From assembly GCA_947084925.1 (NCBI GenBank), contig CAMTUJ010000012.1, positions 1 through 64,000 of the forward strand: a DNA stretch of 64,000 bases. The letters run 5' to 3'. Both the position numbers and the translations under genes were made by a program. Positions 9,363-16,753 of this stretch are shown piece by piece. The notes beneath the pieces were generated by a model. The model worked only from the letters and a program-made list of their open reading frames with translations. It did no database searches and was not told the DNA's origin. Numbering within the stretch: the stretch's first letter is position 1; the number at the start of each line of letters is the position of its first letter. Source of the stretch: JAGPUQ01 sp947084925. GTDB lineage: Bacteria > Pseudomonadota > Gammaproteobacteria > Pseudomonadales > Porticoccaceae.

Positions 9363-9839
9363 TCACAGACCCAGCTCGCTCAGTCCGGGGTGAGCGTCCG
9401 GACGGCGGCCCTGGGGCCAGTGGAACTTGCGGTCCTCGGTGCGAATCGCCAGGTCGTTGATGCTGGCGAAGCGCAGTCGCATCAATCCCTGTGCGTCGAA
9501 CTCCCAGTTCTCGTTGCCGTAAGAGCGAAACCAGTTGGCGTGCGCATCGTGCCATTCGTACGCGAAGCGCACCGCGATGCGGTTCGCGTCGTGCGCCCAC
9601 AATTCCTTGATCAGCCGATACTGATGTTCGCGCTGTCATTTGCGGGTCAGGAATGTCTCGATTTCGGCGCGTCCCTGGAGAAACTCACAGCGATTGCGCC
9701 AGCGGCTGTCCGGCGTGTAGGCCAGCGCCACCCGCTGCGGATCGCGGCTGTTCCAGGCGTCCTCGGCCATGCGGACTTTTAGTGCGGCGGTTTCCCGGGA
9801 GAACGGCGGGAAGGGTGGGCGGCTTGCGTCAGTGTTCAT
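9363..9839 (-). pseudogene. DUF1348 / NTF2-like protein with in-frame TGA
   Basis: Starts at ATG 9839 (GAGGAAC upstream) and would encode 158 residues of the DUF1348 family (NTF2-like fold): AEDAWNSRDP, YTPDSRWRNR, IKELWAHD, WFRSYGNENWEFD and SINDLAI are all recognisable. Codon 68 is TGA (9636-9638), between FLTRK and QREHQYRLIKELW, where relatives carry Trp. One G-to-A change (TGG to TGA) accounts for it. Everything else remains in frame to the natural stop at 9363, so the break is recent, or a base-calling error. Family function is unknown. Confidence 0.88.
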
Positions 9840-9883
9840 CCAGTTCCTCGCGATGTATTTTGGCGACCCGAGTGCGCAGCCGG

Positions 9884-10678
9884 TTACGGGGCGGCGGTAT
9901 TCACCGCGGCAAGACGGCGGCAAGCGAGCGCCACCAGCAGTGCGAAGGCGATGCTTGCCAGCCAGATGCCAACCACCAGCGGGCTTGGGGTGGCTTCGTA
10001 GCCAATCAGGGCATAGAGCAACTGGCCGAGTGGCGAGGACTCCGGCAGCCAGCCGGAACTGTTCCACAGCGGCGCCTGCGCCGGCAGCCAATCCGCCTGG
10101 ATGAGCAGCAGCGTCGCCTGCGCACACATGCCGCTGCCGACCAGTACCAGCAGGATGGCCGCGGTCCGCAGGGCCCGGGTGGGACCCTGGATCAATTGCA
10201 GATAATAAAACAGCGTGCCCGCGCTGAAACCGACCCCGGCGCCGATGACCGCACCGGTCATGGCGTCGGAGATCGCTCCCGTCTGCCCCTTCAAACTGCT
10301 GAAATACAGCAGAATCTCCGCGCCTTCCCGGGTGATGGCGAGCGCGACGGTGGCTGCCATGAGCCAGCGCAAGTGGGTATGGGTCCGGTGTCGCGCGTGT
10401 CGGCCGCGCATCAGCAGGCCCAGGATGGCGAGGATGGTGCAATAGATCAGGAGCTGAACGATGACATTGGCCAGCTCGTAGCCGACGCCGCCAAACCAGT
10501 CGAATACCGCACGCAGCGTAACGTCGAACAGGATCGCGCCGCCCAGTCCGAGCAGTACCGCGGCGCGAAATCTGGGCGCGGTCATGCCGAGAAAATGCGT
10601 CATGGCCAGCAGCAGGCTGAGCAGGAATGCCGCTTCGAGGGTTTCCCGCAACACGATGATGACGCTGTCGATCAGCAT
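9884..10678 (-). CDS. FTR1-family high-affinity iron permease
   Basis: About 264 residues from ATG 10678; a TTG six codons earlier is possible but would overlap the upstream gene. The protein has roughly seven hydrophobic segments and the two REXXE-type iron-binding motifs of FTR1/EfeU permeases: RETLE near the N-terminus and REGAE in the middle (TREGAEILLY). It is an inner-membrane carrier, probably for ferrous/ferric iron. It begins 4 bp after the stop of a cupredoxin-domain gene, and a QseBC-like pair lies upstream on the same strand, so all four are likely one operon. Confidence 0.92.
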   Translation of the reverse strand: MLIDSVIIVLRETLEAAFLLSLLLAMTHFLGMTAPRFRAAVLLGLGGAILFDVTLRAVFDWFGGVGYELANVIVQLLIYCTILAILGLLMRGRHARHRTHTHLRWLMAATVALAITREGAEILLYFSSLKGQTGAISDAMTGAVIGAGVGFSAGTLFYYLQLIQGPTRALRTAAILLVLVGSGMCAQATLLLIQADWLPAQAPLWNSSGWLPESSPLGQLLYALIGYEATPSPLVVGIWLASIAFALLVALACRRLAAVNTAAP

Positions 10679-10682
10679 GGCG

Positions 10683-11072
10683 TCACTGCACCACAAGCCG
10701 GCCCAGCGCCGTCTTGGGATTGAATTCGCCGAAGAATCGGTAAGTCCCGGGCGCCAGCGGTCCGATGAACACCGTGGCGCTGTGGTTGCCGAAGATGATT
10801 TTTTTGCGGTTCAAATCCCAGCTCTCGAATTTTTCCAGGGTCGAGTCCAGATTGTGGATCAGCAAGCGCACCTTGGTGTGCGCGGGGATGTGGATTTCGG
10901 AAGGTTCGAACAGGTGATTCTGCAGTCGCAATTCCACCGTCGGCGGCGCGGGGGTTTCCGCAGGCAGCGCGGCGGCCGCGCTCAGCAGCAGCAAAATTGC
11001 CCCACGGCGGCATGTGCGTGCCGTAGACCGGTTCGCGCCGCGCGGGTACGGAGTCGGAGTCGTTGTCGCCAT
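10683..11072 (-). CDS. Periplasmic cupredoxin-domain protein, partner of FTR1
   Basis: 129 residues with a positively charged N-terminus, a hydrophobic stretch (AILLLLSAAAALPA) that should act as signal peptide, then a cupredoxin fold of the EfeO N-domain type: LQNHLFEPSEIHIPA, LLIHNLDSTLEKFES, PGTYRFFGEF. Proteins of this type are encoded next to FTR1 permeases and are thought to bind metal or transfer electrons during periplasmic iron oxidation/uptake. A full type-1 copper ligand set is not obvious; only His residues in the IHNLD and FGNHSA segments are visible. Start ATG 11072 is preceded by GGGAG. Confidence 0.85.
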   Translation of the reverse strand: MATTTPTPYPRGANRSTARTCRRGAILLLLSAAAALPAETPAPPTVELRLQNHLFEPSEIHIPAHTKVRLLIHNLDSTLEKFESWDLNRKKIIFGNHSATVFIGPLAPGTYRFFGEFNPKTALGRLVVQ

Positions 11073-11075
11073 GGC

Positions 11076-12437
11076 TCAGGCGCTCCCGTTGGGCGCCGCC
11101 GCGGCCGGTTCTTCCGACAGCGGAAACTCCACACGGACCGACAACCCGGTACCGAACGCGGAAGGTCCAAAGCGAATGGTCGCGTGGTGCAGATCCGCGA
11201 TCAGTTTCACGATCGACAGGCCCAGACCGCTGCCGGACGCGGGGTTACGGTCGCCGCCGATGCGGTAGAAACGATCGAACACCCGCTCCCGTTCCGACTC
11301 CGCCATACCCGGACCGGAATCGCTGATCTCGAGAATCACCCGCTCGGCGGTGGCGCTGGTGGAGACGGCAATCCGTCCGCCGGTGGGAGTGTAGCGACTC
11401 GCATTGGCGACGAGGTTTTCCACCAGCGTGGCGACGGCGAAGCGATCCCCGAGGATGGGCTGGCTGTGGCCTTCGAAATGAACGTCCTGCTCTTTCGACT
11501 CGAACTCCGCGTAGCGATTGGCGACCGTTTGCCGGGCAATTTCGGTGAGGTCGAGGACTTCCATGGTGGCCCGGTAGTGCTCGGGCTCCATGCGGTAGAG
11601 CAGCAGGATTTGCGCGATCAGATGCTCCAGGCGCGTCGCCTCCGCCTGCAACTGGGCCAGCGTCGCGTCGCCGGGCGGCAGCTTCCCGGCAAGATTGTGC
11701 AGGTGTATTTTCAGGGCAGCGATGGGGGTGCGCAGTTCGTGGGCGGCATCGGCGGTGAGGCGCCGTTCCCGCGCGAAGGAGCGTGCCAGGCGATTCAGCA
11801 GGGCGTTTACGGCGGCCACGATCACCGCGAGTTCCTCGGGAGGATCGTCGAGATCGAGGGGCGACAGGTCAGCGGCTTTCTTGTGGCGCAGCTCCGATGC
11901 CAGGCGCGCCAGCAGACGCAGCCCGTGACCGACGATGATCCAGATGAACAATGCCGCGACCGGCAGGCTGACGACCACCGCGAGGACGGATTCCATCACG
12001 ATGCTGTCGGCCAGCAGATAGCGGGTGTCGGCGCGCTGGGCGACCAGAATCCAGTGGTCGCTGGCCTGGGCATGGCGCACCAGCACGCGCCAGCGCTGGT
12101 CATTGAAGTTGCGATCGTGAAACCCCGGCTCAAACGGCGCGATGGCGGTGGTGGGGGCGTCGGCGGAATACAGAATCAGCCGCTGGTCCGCGGTCCAGAT
12201 CTGAAAGGCCGCCTGCCCCGCACTCGGGGTGAGGCCGCGGTCGGCCTCGGGCGTCGCTTCCGGAGGTTGCGCGGCCAGCAGCGCGGCGATCAGGCTGGCG
12301 GTATCGGAGAGCTGCGCATCGAAGAGGGTCTGCGCGGCGGCAACGCTGGTGCGGTAGCCGTAGAGCGCCGCCACGAAGCTGGTCAGGGTGATCGCGGACA
12401 ACACCGCGATCACCAGGTAGGAGCGGATGGACTTCAT
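11076..12437 (-). CDS. QseC/PmrB-type sensor histidine kinase
   Basis: 453 residues. An N-terminal membrane helix (YLVIAVLSAITLTSFVAAL), a periplasmic sensor of about 120 residues and a second helix (VLAVVVSLPVAALFIWIIV) are followed by HAMP, HisKA with the phospho-acceptor His in AAHELRTPIAAL, and HATPase_c with the N-box (NLVANASRYTP), DSGPGM and GSGLGLSIV. All catalytic motifs are intact. Its ATG overlaps the response regulator's TGA by 4 bp (12434-12437). Next to iron uptake genes it may sense metal or envelope stress, but the ligand is unknown. Confidence 0.93.
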   Translation of the reverse strand: MKSIRSYLVIAVLSAITLTSFVAALYGYRTSVAAAQTLFDAQLSDTASLIAALLAAQPPEATPEADRGLTPSAGQAAFQIWTADQRLILYSADAPTTAIAPFEPGFHDRNFNDQRWRVLVRHAQASDHWILVAQRADTRYLLADSIVMESVLAVVVSLPVAALFIWIIVGHGLRLLARLASELRHKKAADLSPLDLDDPPEELAVIVAAVNALLNRLARSFARERRLTADAAHELRTPIAALKIHLHNLAGKLPPGDATLAQLQAEATRLEHLIAQILLLYRMEPEHYRATMEVLDLTEIARQTVANRYAEFESKEQDVHFEGHSQPILGDRFAVATLVENLVANASRYTPTGGRIAVSTSATAERVILEISDSGPGMAESERERVFDRFYRIGGDRNPASGSGLGLSIVKLIADLHHATIRFGPSAFGTGLSVRVEFPLSEEPAAAAPNGSA

Positions 12438-13093
12438 GGCAGGCGCAGGCTGTAGCCGATGCCGCGCACCGTCTTGATGACGTCCGCGCCCAGCTTGCGG
12501 CGCAAATGGTGGATGTGAACTTCAAGGGCGTTGCTGGCGACCTCTTCGCCCCAGGCGTAGAGCTTGCCCTCCAGGGATTCGCGGGTGAGTACCTTGCCGC
12601 GATTCTCCATGAGTGCGCGGAGCAGTGCGTATTCGCGGCGCGAGAGATCCACCGGTTGGTCGCCTTTGGTCAGCTCGCGCGTGGCCAGGTTCAGGCTGAG
12701 GTCGCCGGCGGTCAGGATGCTGCCGGTGGCGCTGCCCAGGCGCCGGCTCATGGCACGCAGACGCGCGTCCAGTTCGTTGATGTCGAAGGGTTTGGCCAGA
12801 TAATCATCGGCGCCGAGATCCAGGCCCGCGACTTTTTCGCTGATGGTGTCCCGCGCGGTGAGGATCAGCACCGGGATGGTGCGATTGGTGTTGCGCAACT
12901 GGCGCAGCACATCCAGGCCGTCCATGTCCGGCAGCCCGAGATCGAGGATGATCAGGTCGGGGGGGTCGGTCTCTACGGCGAGCAGCGCGTGGTCGCCGCG
13001 CGCCACGTGATTGACGGCAAAGCCCTTGTTGCGCAGGGCGAGGGACAGGCCCGCCGCCAGCGATGTGTCGTCTTCCACCAGCAACAGTCGCAA
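12434..13093 (-). CDS. OmpR/QseB-family response regulator
   Basis: 219 residues with a receiver domain (phospho-acceptor Asp in LIILDLGLPDMDG, about residue 51; Lys in YLAKPF) and a C-terminal winged-helix DNA-binding domain (LTRESLEGKLYAWG, SNALEVHIHHLRRKLGADVIKTVRGIGY). The start appears to be a TTG at 13093 (MRLLLVEDD) preceded by GGGAG; I see no ATG that fits. It is the cognate regulator of the sensor kinase downstream and likely controls the iron permease genes of the same transcript. Confidence 0.93.
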   Translation of the reverse strand: MRLLLVEDDTSLAAGLSLALRNKGFAVNHVARGDHALLAVETDPPDLIILDLGLPDMDGLDVLRQLRNTNRTIPVLILTARDTISEKVAGLDLGADDYLAKPFDINELDARLRAMSRRLGSATGSILTAGDLSLNLATRELTKGDQPVDLSRREYALLRALMENRGKVLTRESLEGKLYAWGEEVASNALEVHIHHLRRKLGADVIKTVRGIGYSLRLP

Positions 13094-13119
13094 CGCGAAA
13101 CTCCCTGGGCAAGAGCAGT

Positions 13120-13767
13120 CTATTGTGCGTGAATTTTGGCGAGGAGTTTGGCGATGTCGCGTCGTCGGCCGGTGTCGGCGAGCGCCTGTCCCGGGCGCGG
13201 CGGCGCCTTCTGGGCACGCAATAAATACACCCGCGCCTCCCGGCGCTGGCCCTCCTCCAGCAGGAAATCGCCATAAAAATAGTTGCTGTCGATGCCATCG
13301 GGATCGGCCTTGACACCCTTGAACAGCAGCTCCCGGGCCTTTTTGCGGTCGCCGAAACCCACTGGCCAGCCCGGCGTCTTGTAGTAGAGCGCGCCGAGCT
13401 GGGTGTAGGCGGCGCCGTCCATGGCCTTGGGATCAATGGCCAGTGCCCGTTCCAGATCGATACGCGCCGCCGTGGCGGCATTCAGCGAATTGATGCCGGT
13501 TGCGGAGCGCGCCAGGGTCGCCTGGATCATGCCGGACCAGATCCAGACTTCGGCACGTTTGGGGTTCAGCGCCGCCAGGCGCACCGCGCTTTGCGCCAGG
13601 GTTTCCAGCGCGGCAATGCGGGGCTGGCCGCGCATTTCATAGTTGGCAACCGCCCAGCGCTGCTGCAAATCGGAGAGGCGGGCTTTGAGGTCGGGCTCCG
13701 CGGCCACCGCCAGCGCGTTGAGCAGCATCAGGGCGGCGAGCAGGAGCGGACGCGTCACGGACTTCAT
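13120..13767 (-). CDS. Secreted TPR-like protein
   Basis: 215 residues from ATG 13767. The first 22 residues (MKSVTRPLLLAALMLLNALAVAAE) are a clear signal peptide with an Ala-x-Ala cleavage site. The rest is helical with tetratricopeptide-like repeats: RAEVWIWSGMIQATLAR, ARIDLERALAIDPKAMDGAAYTQLGALYY, DSNYFYGDFLLEEGQRREA. It is probably a periplasmic scaffold; no enzymatic motif is visible. It lies 26 bp upstream of the QseB-like gene on the same strand and could be the first gene of that operon. Confidence 0.75.
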   Translation of the reverse strand: MKSVTRPLLLAALMLLNALAVAAEPDLKARLSDLQQRWAVANYEMRGQPRIAALETLAQSAVRLAALNPKRAEVWIWSGMIQATLARSATGINSLNAATAARIDLERALAIDPKAMDGAAYTQLGALYYKTPGWPVGFGDRKKARELLFKGVKADPDGIDSNYFYGDFLLEEGQRREARVYLLRAQKAPPRPGQALADTGRRRDIAKLLAKIHAQ

Positions 13768-13906
13768 TGCAGATTCGTTCCCCCGTCGGGAAATGGCTCG
13801 CGCTGTAGCGTTATGGTGGCAATAGCGTATTGAACCGGGTTGGGTGCGCCCGGGTCCAGTGAAATCCGCTTGCGGCGGGTTTTCCGGATGGCTGGCTCCG
13901 CAACAA

Positions 13907-13938
13907 ACAAAGCCTTGGGTTTCACCCCAAGGCTTTGT
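13907..13938 (-). terminator. Rho-independent terminator of the DUF839 gene
   Basis: A perfect 13-bp inverted repeat (ACAAAGCCTTGGG / CCCAAGGCTTTGT) with a 6-nt loop lies 38 bp beyond the stop of the minus-strand DUF839 gene. Read on the minus strand it is followed by TTGTTG, a short T-rich tail. Confidence 0.8.
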
Positions 13939-13976
13939 CGACCTGATGTTGATCAGGCCGCCGCGCGGCGGCGGGA

Positions 13977-15350
13977 TCAGTTCTTGCGTTTGGTAATCGC
14001 CATGGTCTTGTCGTTGCCGGTTACGGAGTGCTGGATGTTTACGAACAACGTCTGCGGGTCCTTGCCGAAGTAGATGCCGGTACCTTCGGCACCGTCGTCC
14101 TTGAGCGAGGCGAACAGATGCACGCCATCGCTGGCGCCGTCGCCGTCGTTGTCCGGTTCCGCTACCCAGATGTCGCTCGGTACATTGTCCTCGACGATCC
14201 ACAACCGGCCGTCCGGGCCGCTGGCCAGGTTGTCGGGGCTTTTGAAGCCGGTGATGCCGGCAGCCTTGTTTTCGGCGACGACATTGCTGCCGTGGCCGAC
14301 AAAGTAGTTGACCTTGGGTGAGCCATCAAGCGTGATGGAAAGTACGGCGCCGGCACCGCTGGTGCTGGCCGGGTCCGCCACGTTTTCGCAGGTCAGTGCC
14401 GCGTACAGCGTGTCACCGATCCGCTCCAGGTCTTCGGGACGGCAGTAGGTCGTCGCTTCGGCCGCCGTTGCCGCGGCGAAGGCGTCGGTCTGAGCCAGAT
14501 CCATGTCCAGCGCAACCCAGGTGGCAGGTCCGGTCTTGGAAGCAGACTCGGTCTTCAAAACGTACAGTTGGCCGCTGCTCAGATCACCGTAGTTTTCCGG
14601 GACGAACTTGTAGATCGAACCTTTGCGATTCTCGTCGATGATGTAGACGTTGCCCTCGGCGTCGATCTCGATGCCTTCGTGGGAAAGGGAGCCGACCATG
14701 GGTCGCGCCACGGCGGATCCGGCGGCGGTCGTCGGGTCGCCTTTAGCCAGCGCGATTTCGTACAGCAGGCCGGCTTTGGCGGCAGGATAATCGGGGTCCG
14801 GGATTTCCTGCCTCAGGGTTTCCTCGGCAAACAGGATGGTGTGCCAGGGAGTCCAGACGATGCCGTCCAGGGCTTCCCAATCCGCGCGCCGCGCGAGGAT
14901 TTTGGCGGCGCCGGTCTCCAGGTCCACCACGGACAGGGCGCCACCGCCGGTCGCTTTATAGGCTGCGATGGCCGCGGGAGTCGTGGCGCCACAGTCCGGC
15001 GCCATCAGGAATGGGCGCACCTCGTGGGTGCGATACAGGTAGCGGCCGGCATGCTTCTGTGTCTCGTTGACCGTGCTCATGTCGGGCCAGTCGGCTTTCG
15101 GGAAACTTGTGCAGGCAAAACTCGGATAGATGTCGAGATCCGTCTCATCGGACACGATAATCTGCTGGTAGCCCTCCGGGAGTTTCCAGGGCGCGGTGGT
15201 GAGCGTGCCGATATCGGTAGTCAGTTCGGGCGTGTACGCCGATCCGGCGATGGGATCGAACGCCATGGGCCCGTTCATGGTAGAGCCGGCACAGGCGATA
15301 CCGGAAAACACCGCGCATATGGCGGTGGCAAATGCGGTTTTCTGCAACAT
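13977..15350 (-). CDS. PhoX-like (DUF839) secreted protein
   Basis: 457 residues starting with a signal peptide (MLQKTAFATAICAVFSGIACA). The body looks like the beta-propeller of the DUF839/PhoX family: SHEGIEIDAEGNVYIIDE, RPEDLERIGDTLYAALT, FKSPDNLASGPDGRLWIVED and TGIYFGKDPQTLFVNIQH. PhoX enzymes are calcium/iron-dependent periplasmic alkaline phosphatases of about 600 residues. This protein is shorter and I do not see the twin-arginine signal usual for PhoX, so phosphatase activity is not certain. It is monocistronic with its own terminator. I found no clear Pho box upstream. Confidence 0.8.
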   Translation of the reverse strand: MLQKTAFATAICAVFSGIACAGSTMNGPMAFDPIAGSAYTPELTTDIGTLTTAPWKLPEGYQQIIVSDETDLDIYPSFACTSFPKADWPDMSTVNETQKHAGRYLYRTHEVRPFLMAPDCGATTPAAIAAYKATGGGALSVVDLETGAAKILARRADWEALDGIVWTPWHTILFAEETLRQEIPDPDYPAAKAGLLYEIALAKGDPTTAAGSAVARPMVGSLSHEGIEIDAEGNVYIIDENRKGSIYKFVPENYGDLSSGQLYVLKTESASKTGPATWVALDMDLAQTDAFAAATAAEATTYCRPEDLERIGDTLYAALTCENVADPASTSGAGAVLSITLDGSPKVNYFVGHGSNVVAENKAAGITGFKSPDNLASGPDGRLWIVEDNVPSDIWVAEPDNDGDGASDGVHLFASLKDDGAEGTGIYFGKDPQTLFVNIQHSVTGNDKTMAITKRKN

Positions 15351-15680
15351 TTCATCATCCCCGTGTTAATCGAAATGAACGACGCTCCGGGTTTTGCCCC
15401 GGTGCTGGCAGCTCCGGAATCATTTGCGGGACTGCCCGGCATGCGGATTCTCCATTGCGGGTGTTGCAGGGATATGCGTGAAATATGACGGTTCTTCGAC
15501 TGCCGTGGTCCGCTTGAAAGGTCGTCAGTGGACAGCTGTCCTGGCAATCGGTGCCGGGCCGCGGGCGGGGCGGTGTGCGCAACGGCAGCCATCGACCGCT
15601 GGCCGTATCAGCCGGCGCCGGGATTGGTGGTAAGGTACCGGAAAATTTCCCTGGTGCTCATTGCGAACTTCCCGGTATCC
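15351..15680. other. Divergent intergenic region, no site recognised
   Basis: This 330-bp gap separates the minus-strand DUF839 gene from the plus-strand methyltransferase gene and must hold both promoters. I could not pick a convincing -35/-10 pair, and there is no tandem GTCAT pattern expected of a Pho box. Confidence 0.5.
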
Positions 15681-16352
15681 ATGACCAATTCCACCAAACC
15701 CCCCGATATCGCCAATCGCTACGACGAAGATGCCGCGCGCCATTATTCCGCGGTTCACCGCGGCAGTTGGAGTCGGCGCATCACTTCATGGCGCGAAATC
15801 AGCCTCGCCCGGCGCGCTCTGGCGCTGGCTGGTAACCTGGAATCGGTGCTCGACATGCCCTGTGGCGCAGGTCGGTTCTGGCCCATGCTCGCGCGCACAT
15901 CGGCGCGGCGCCTGCTTGCCGGGGACAACAGTCCGGCCATGCTGGCCGCGGCGGTCGCCGGTGCCGCACCCGGGACGCGCGCGCGCTTCGAAGCGAGCCC
16001 CATGGATGCCTTTGCGCTGCCGCTGGCGGACGCAGCCGTCGACCATGTGCTTTGCATGCGCCTGCTTCATCATTTTGCGGCGCCGGCCGATCGCCTGCGC
16101 ATTCTGCGCGAAATCCATCGCGTCGCGCGCAGCGGCGCCACCCTCAGCCTGTGGGTGGACGGCAATCTTCAGGCGCGACGCCGGCGGCGTCAGGAAGCGC
16201 GCCGCGATCCCGCATTCCCGCCCAACCGGATCATCGTTGCCCGCGCGGTCATCGAGGCCGAGCTGGCGGAGGCCGGTTTCCGCATTCGCAAGCGGCTGGA
16301 CATGCTGCACTGGATCGGCAAGCGCCGGCTTTATGTGCTCGACAAGGTGTGA
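15681..16352 (+). CDS. Class I SAM-dependent methyltransferase
   Basis: 223 residues from ATG 15681; the frame is open further upstream but resemblance begins here. SAM-binding motif I is VLDMPCGAGRF (glycine-rich loop), followed by LAGDNSPAML (acidic end of strand 2), FEASPMDAFALPLADAAVDHVLCMRLLHHF (motifs II-III), the Methyltransf_11 pattern. The substrate is unknown. A basic run (QARRRRRQEARRD) after the core is unusual. It precedes the ffs gene. Confidence 0.82.
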   Translation: MTNSTKPPDIANRYDEDAARHYSAVHRGSWSRRITSWREISLARRALALAGNLESVLDMPCGAGRFWPMLARTSARRLLAGDNSPAMLAAAVAGAAPGTRARFEASPMDAFALPLADAAVDHVLCMRLLHHFAAPADRLRILREIHRVARSGATLSLWVDGNLQARRRRRQEARRDPAFPPNRIIVARAVIEAELAEAGFRIRKRLDMLHWIGKRRLYVLDKV

Positions 16353-16463
16353 TGTCGCGACGGACCCCGCTTGCTGTGTGTCGTCACCAAGTCGTTGGCT
16401 TCGACCCGGTCCCGTTTATCCCGGCAAACGGATCAAGGAAAGGGGTCGGGTGTGCGATGGCGG

Positions 16464-16492
16464 TTGCGTCGTTGTCACCCAGCCCGGATAAT
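16464..16492 (+). promoter_or_regulatory. Predicted sigma70 promoter of ffs
   Basis: TTGCGT (16464-16469) and GATAAT (16487-16492) are separated by 17 bp and end about 14 bp before the SRP RNA 5' end, the right distance for transcription to start at or near 16500-16506. Confidence 0.55.
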
Positions 16493-16505
16493 CGCGCTCC
16501 GCAAT

Positions 16506-16620
<115 letters not shown>

Positions 16621-16703
16621 TTTGTGGTCCAGACAGCGCTTCTCGATTCGCTTGCGCGCCGGGGCGTCCTCACGGGGCTGTCACCAACCGGACACCGTCG
16701 GCC

Positions 16704-16709
16704 TATAAT
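16704..16709 (+). promoter_or_regulatory. Predicted -10 element of the dnaX operon
   Basis: A consensus TATAAT lies 44 bp upstream of the dnaX ATG. The -35 is poorly conserved (TCACCA at 17-bp spacing, or CTGTCA at 19), so only the -10 box is claimed. Confidence 0.45.
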
Positions 16710-16753
16710 GACCGCCGGTCGCGACGACGCCATTTCCACAGGCGCAAACTCCC

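Noticed and set aside
9636..9638. Selenocysteine at the TGA of the DUF1348 gene
   Set aside because: The family has Trp, not Cys, at this site and no SECIS-like hairpin is evident just downstream.
15351..15680. Pho box upstream of the PhoX-like gene
   Set aside because: No pair of CTGTCAT-like repeats at 11-bp spacing could be found on either strand.
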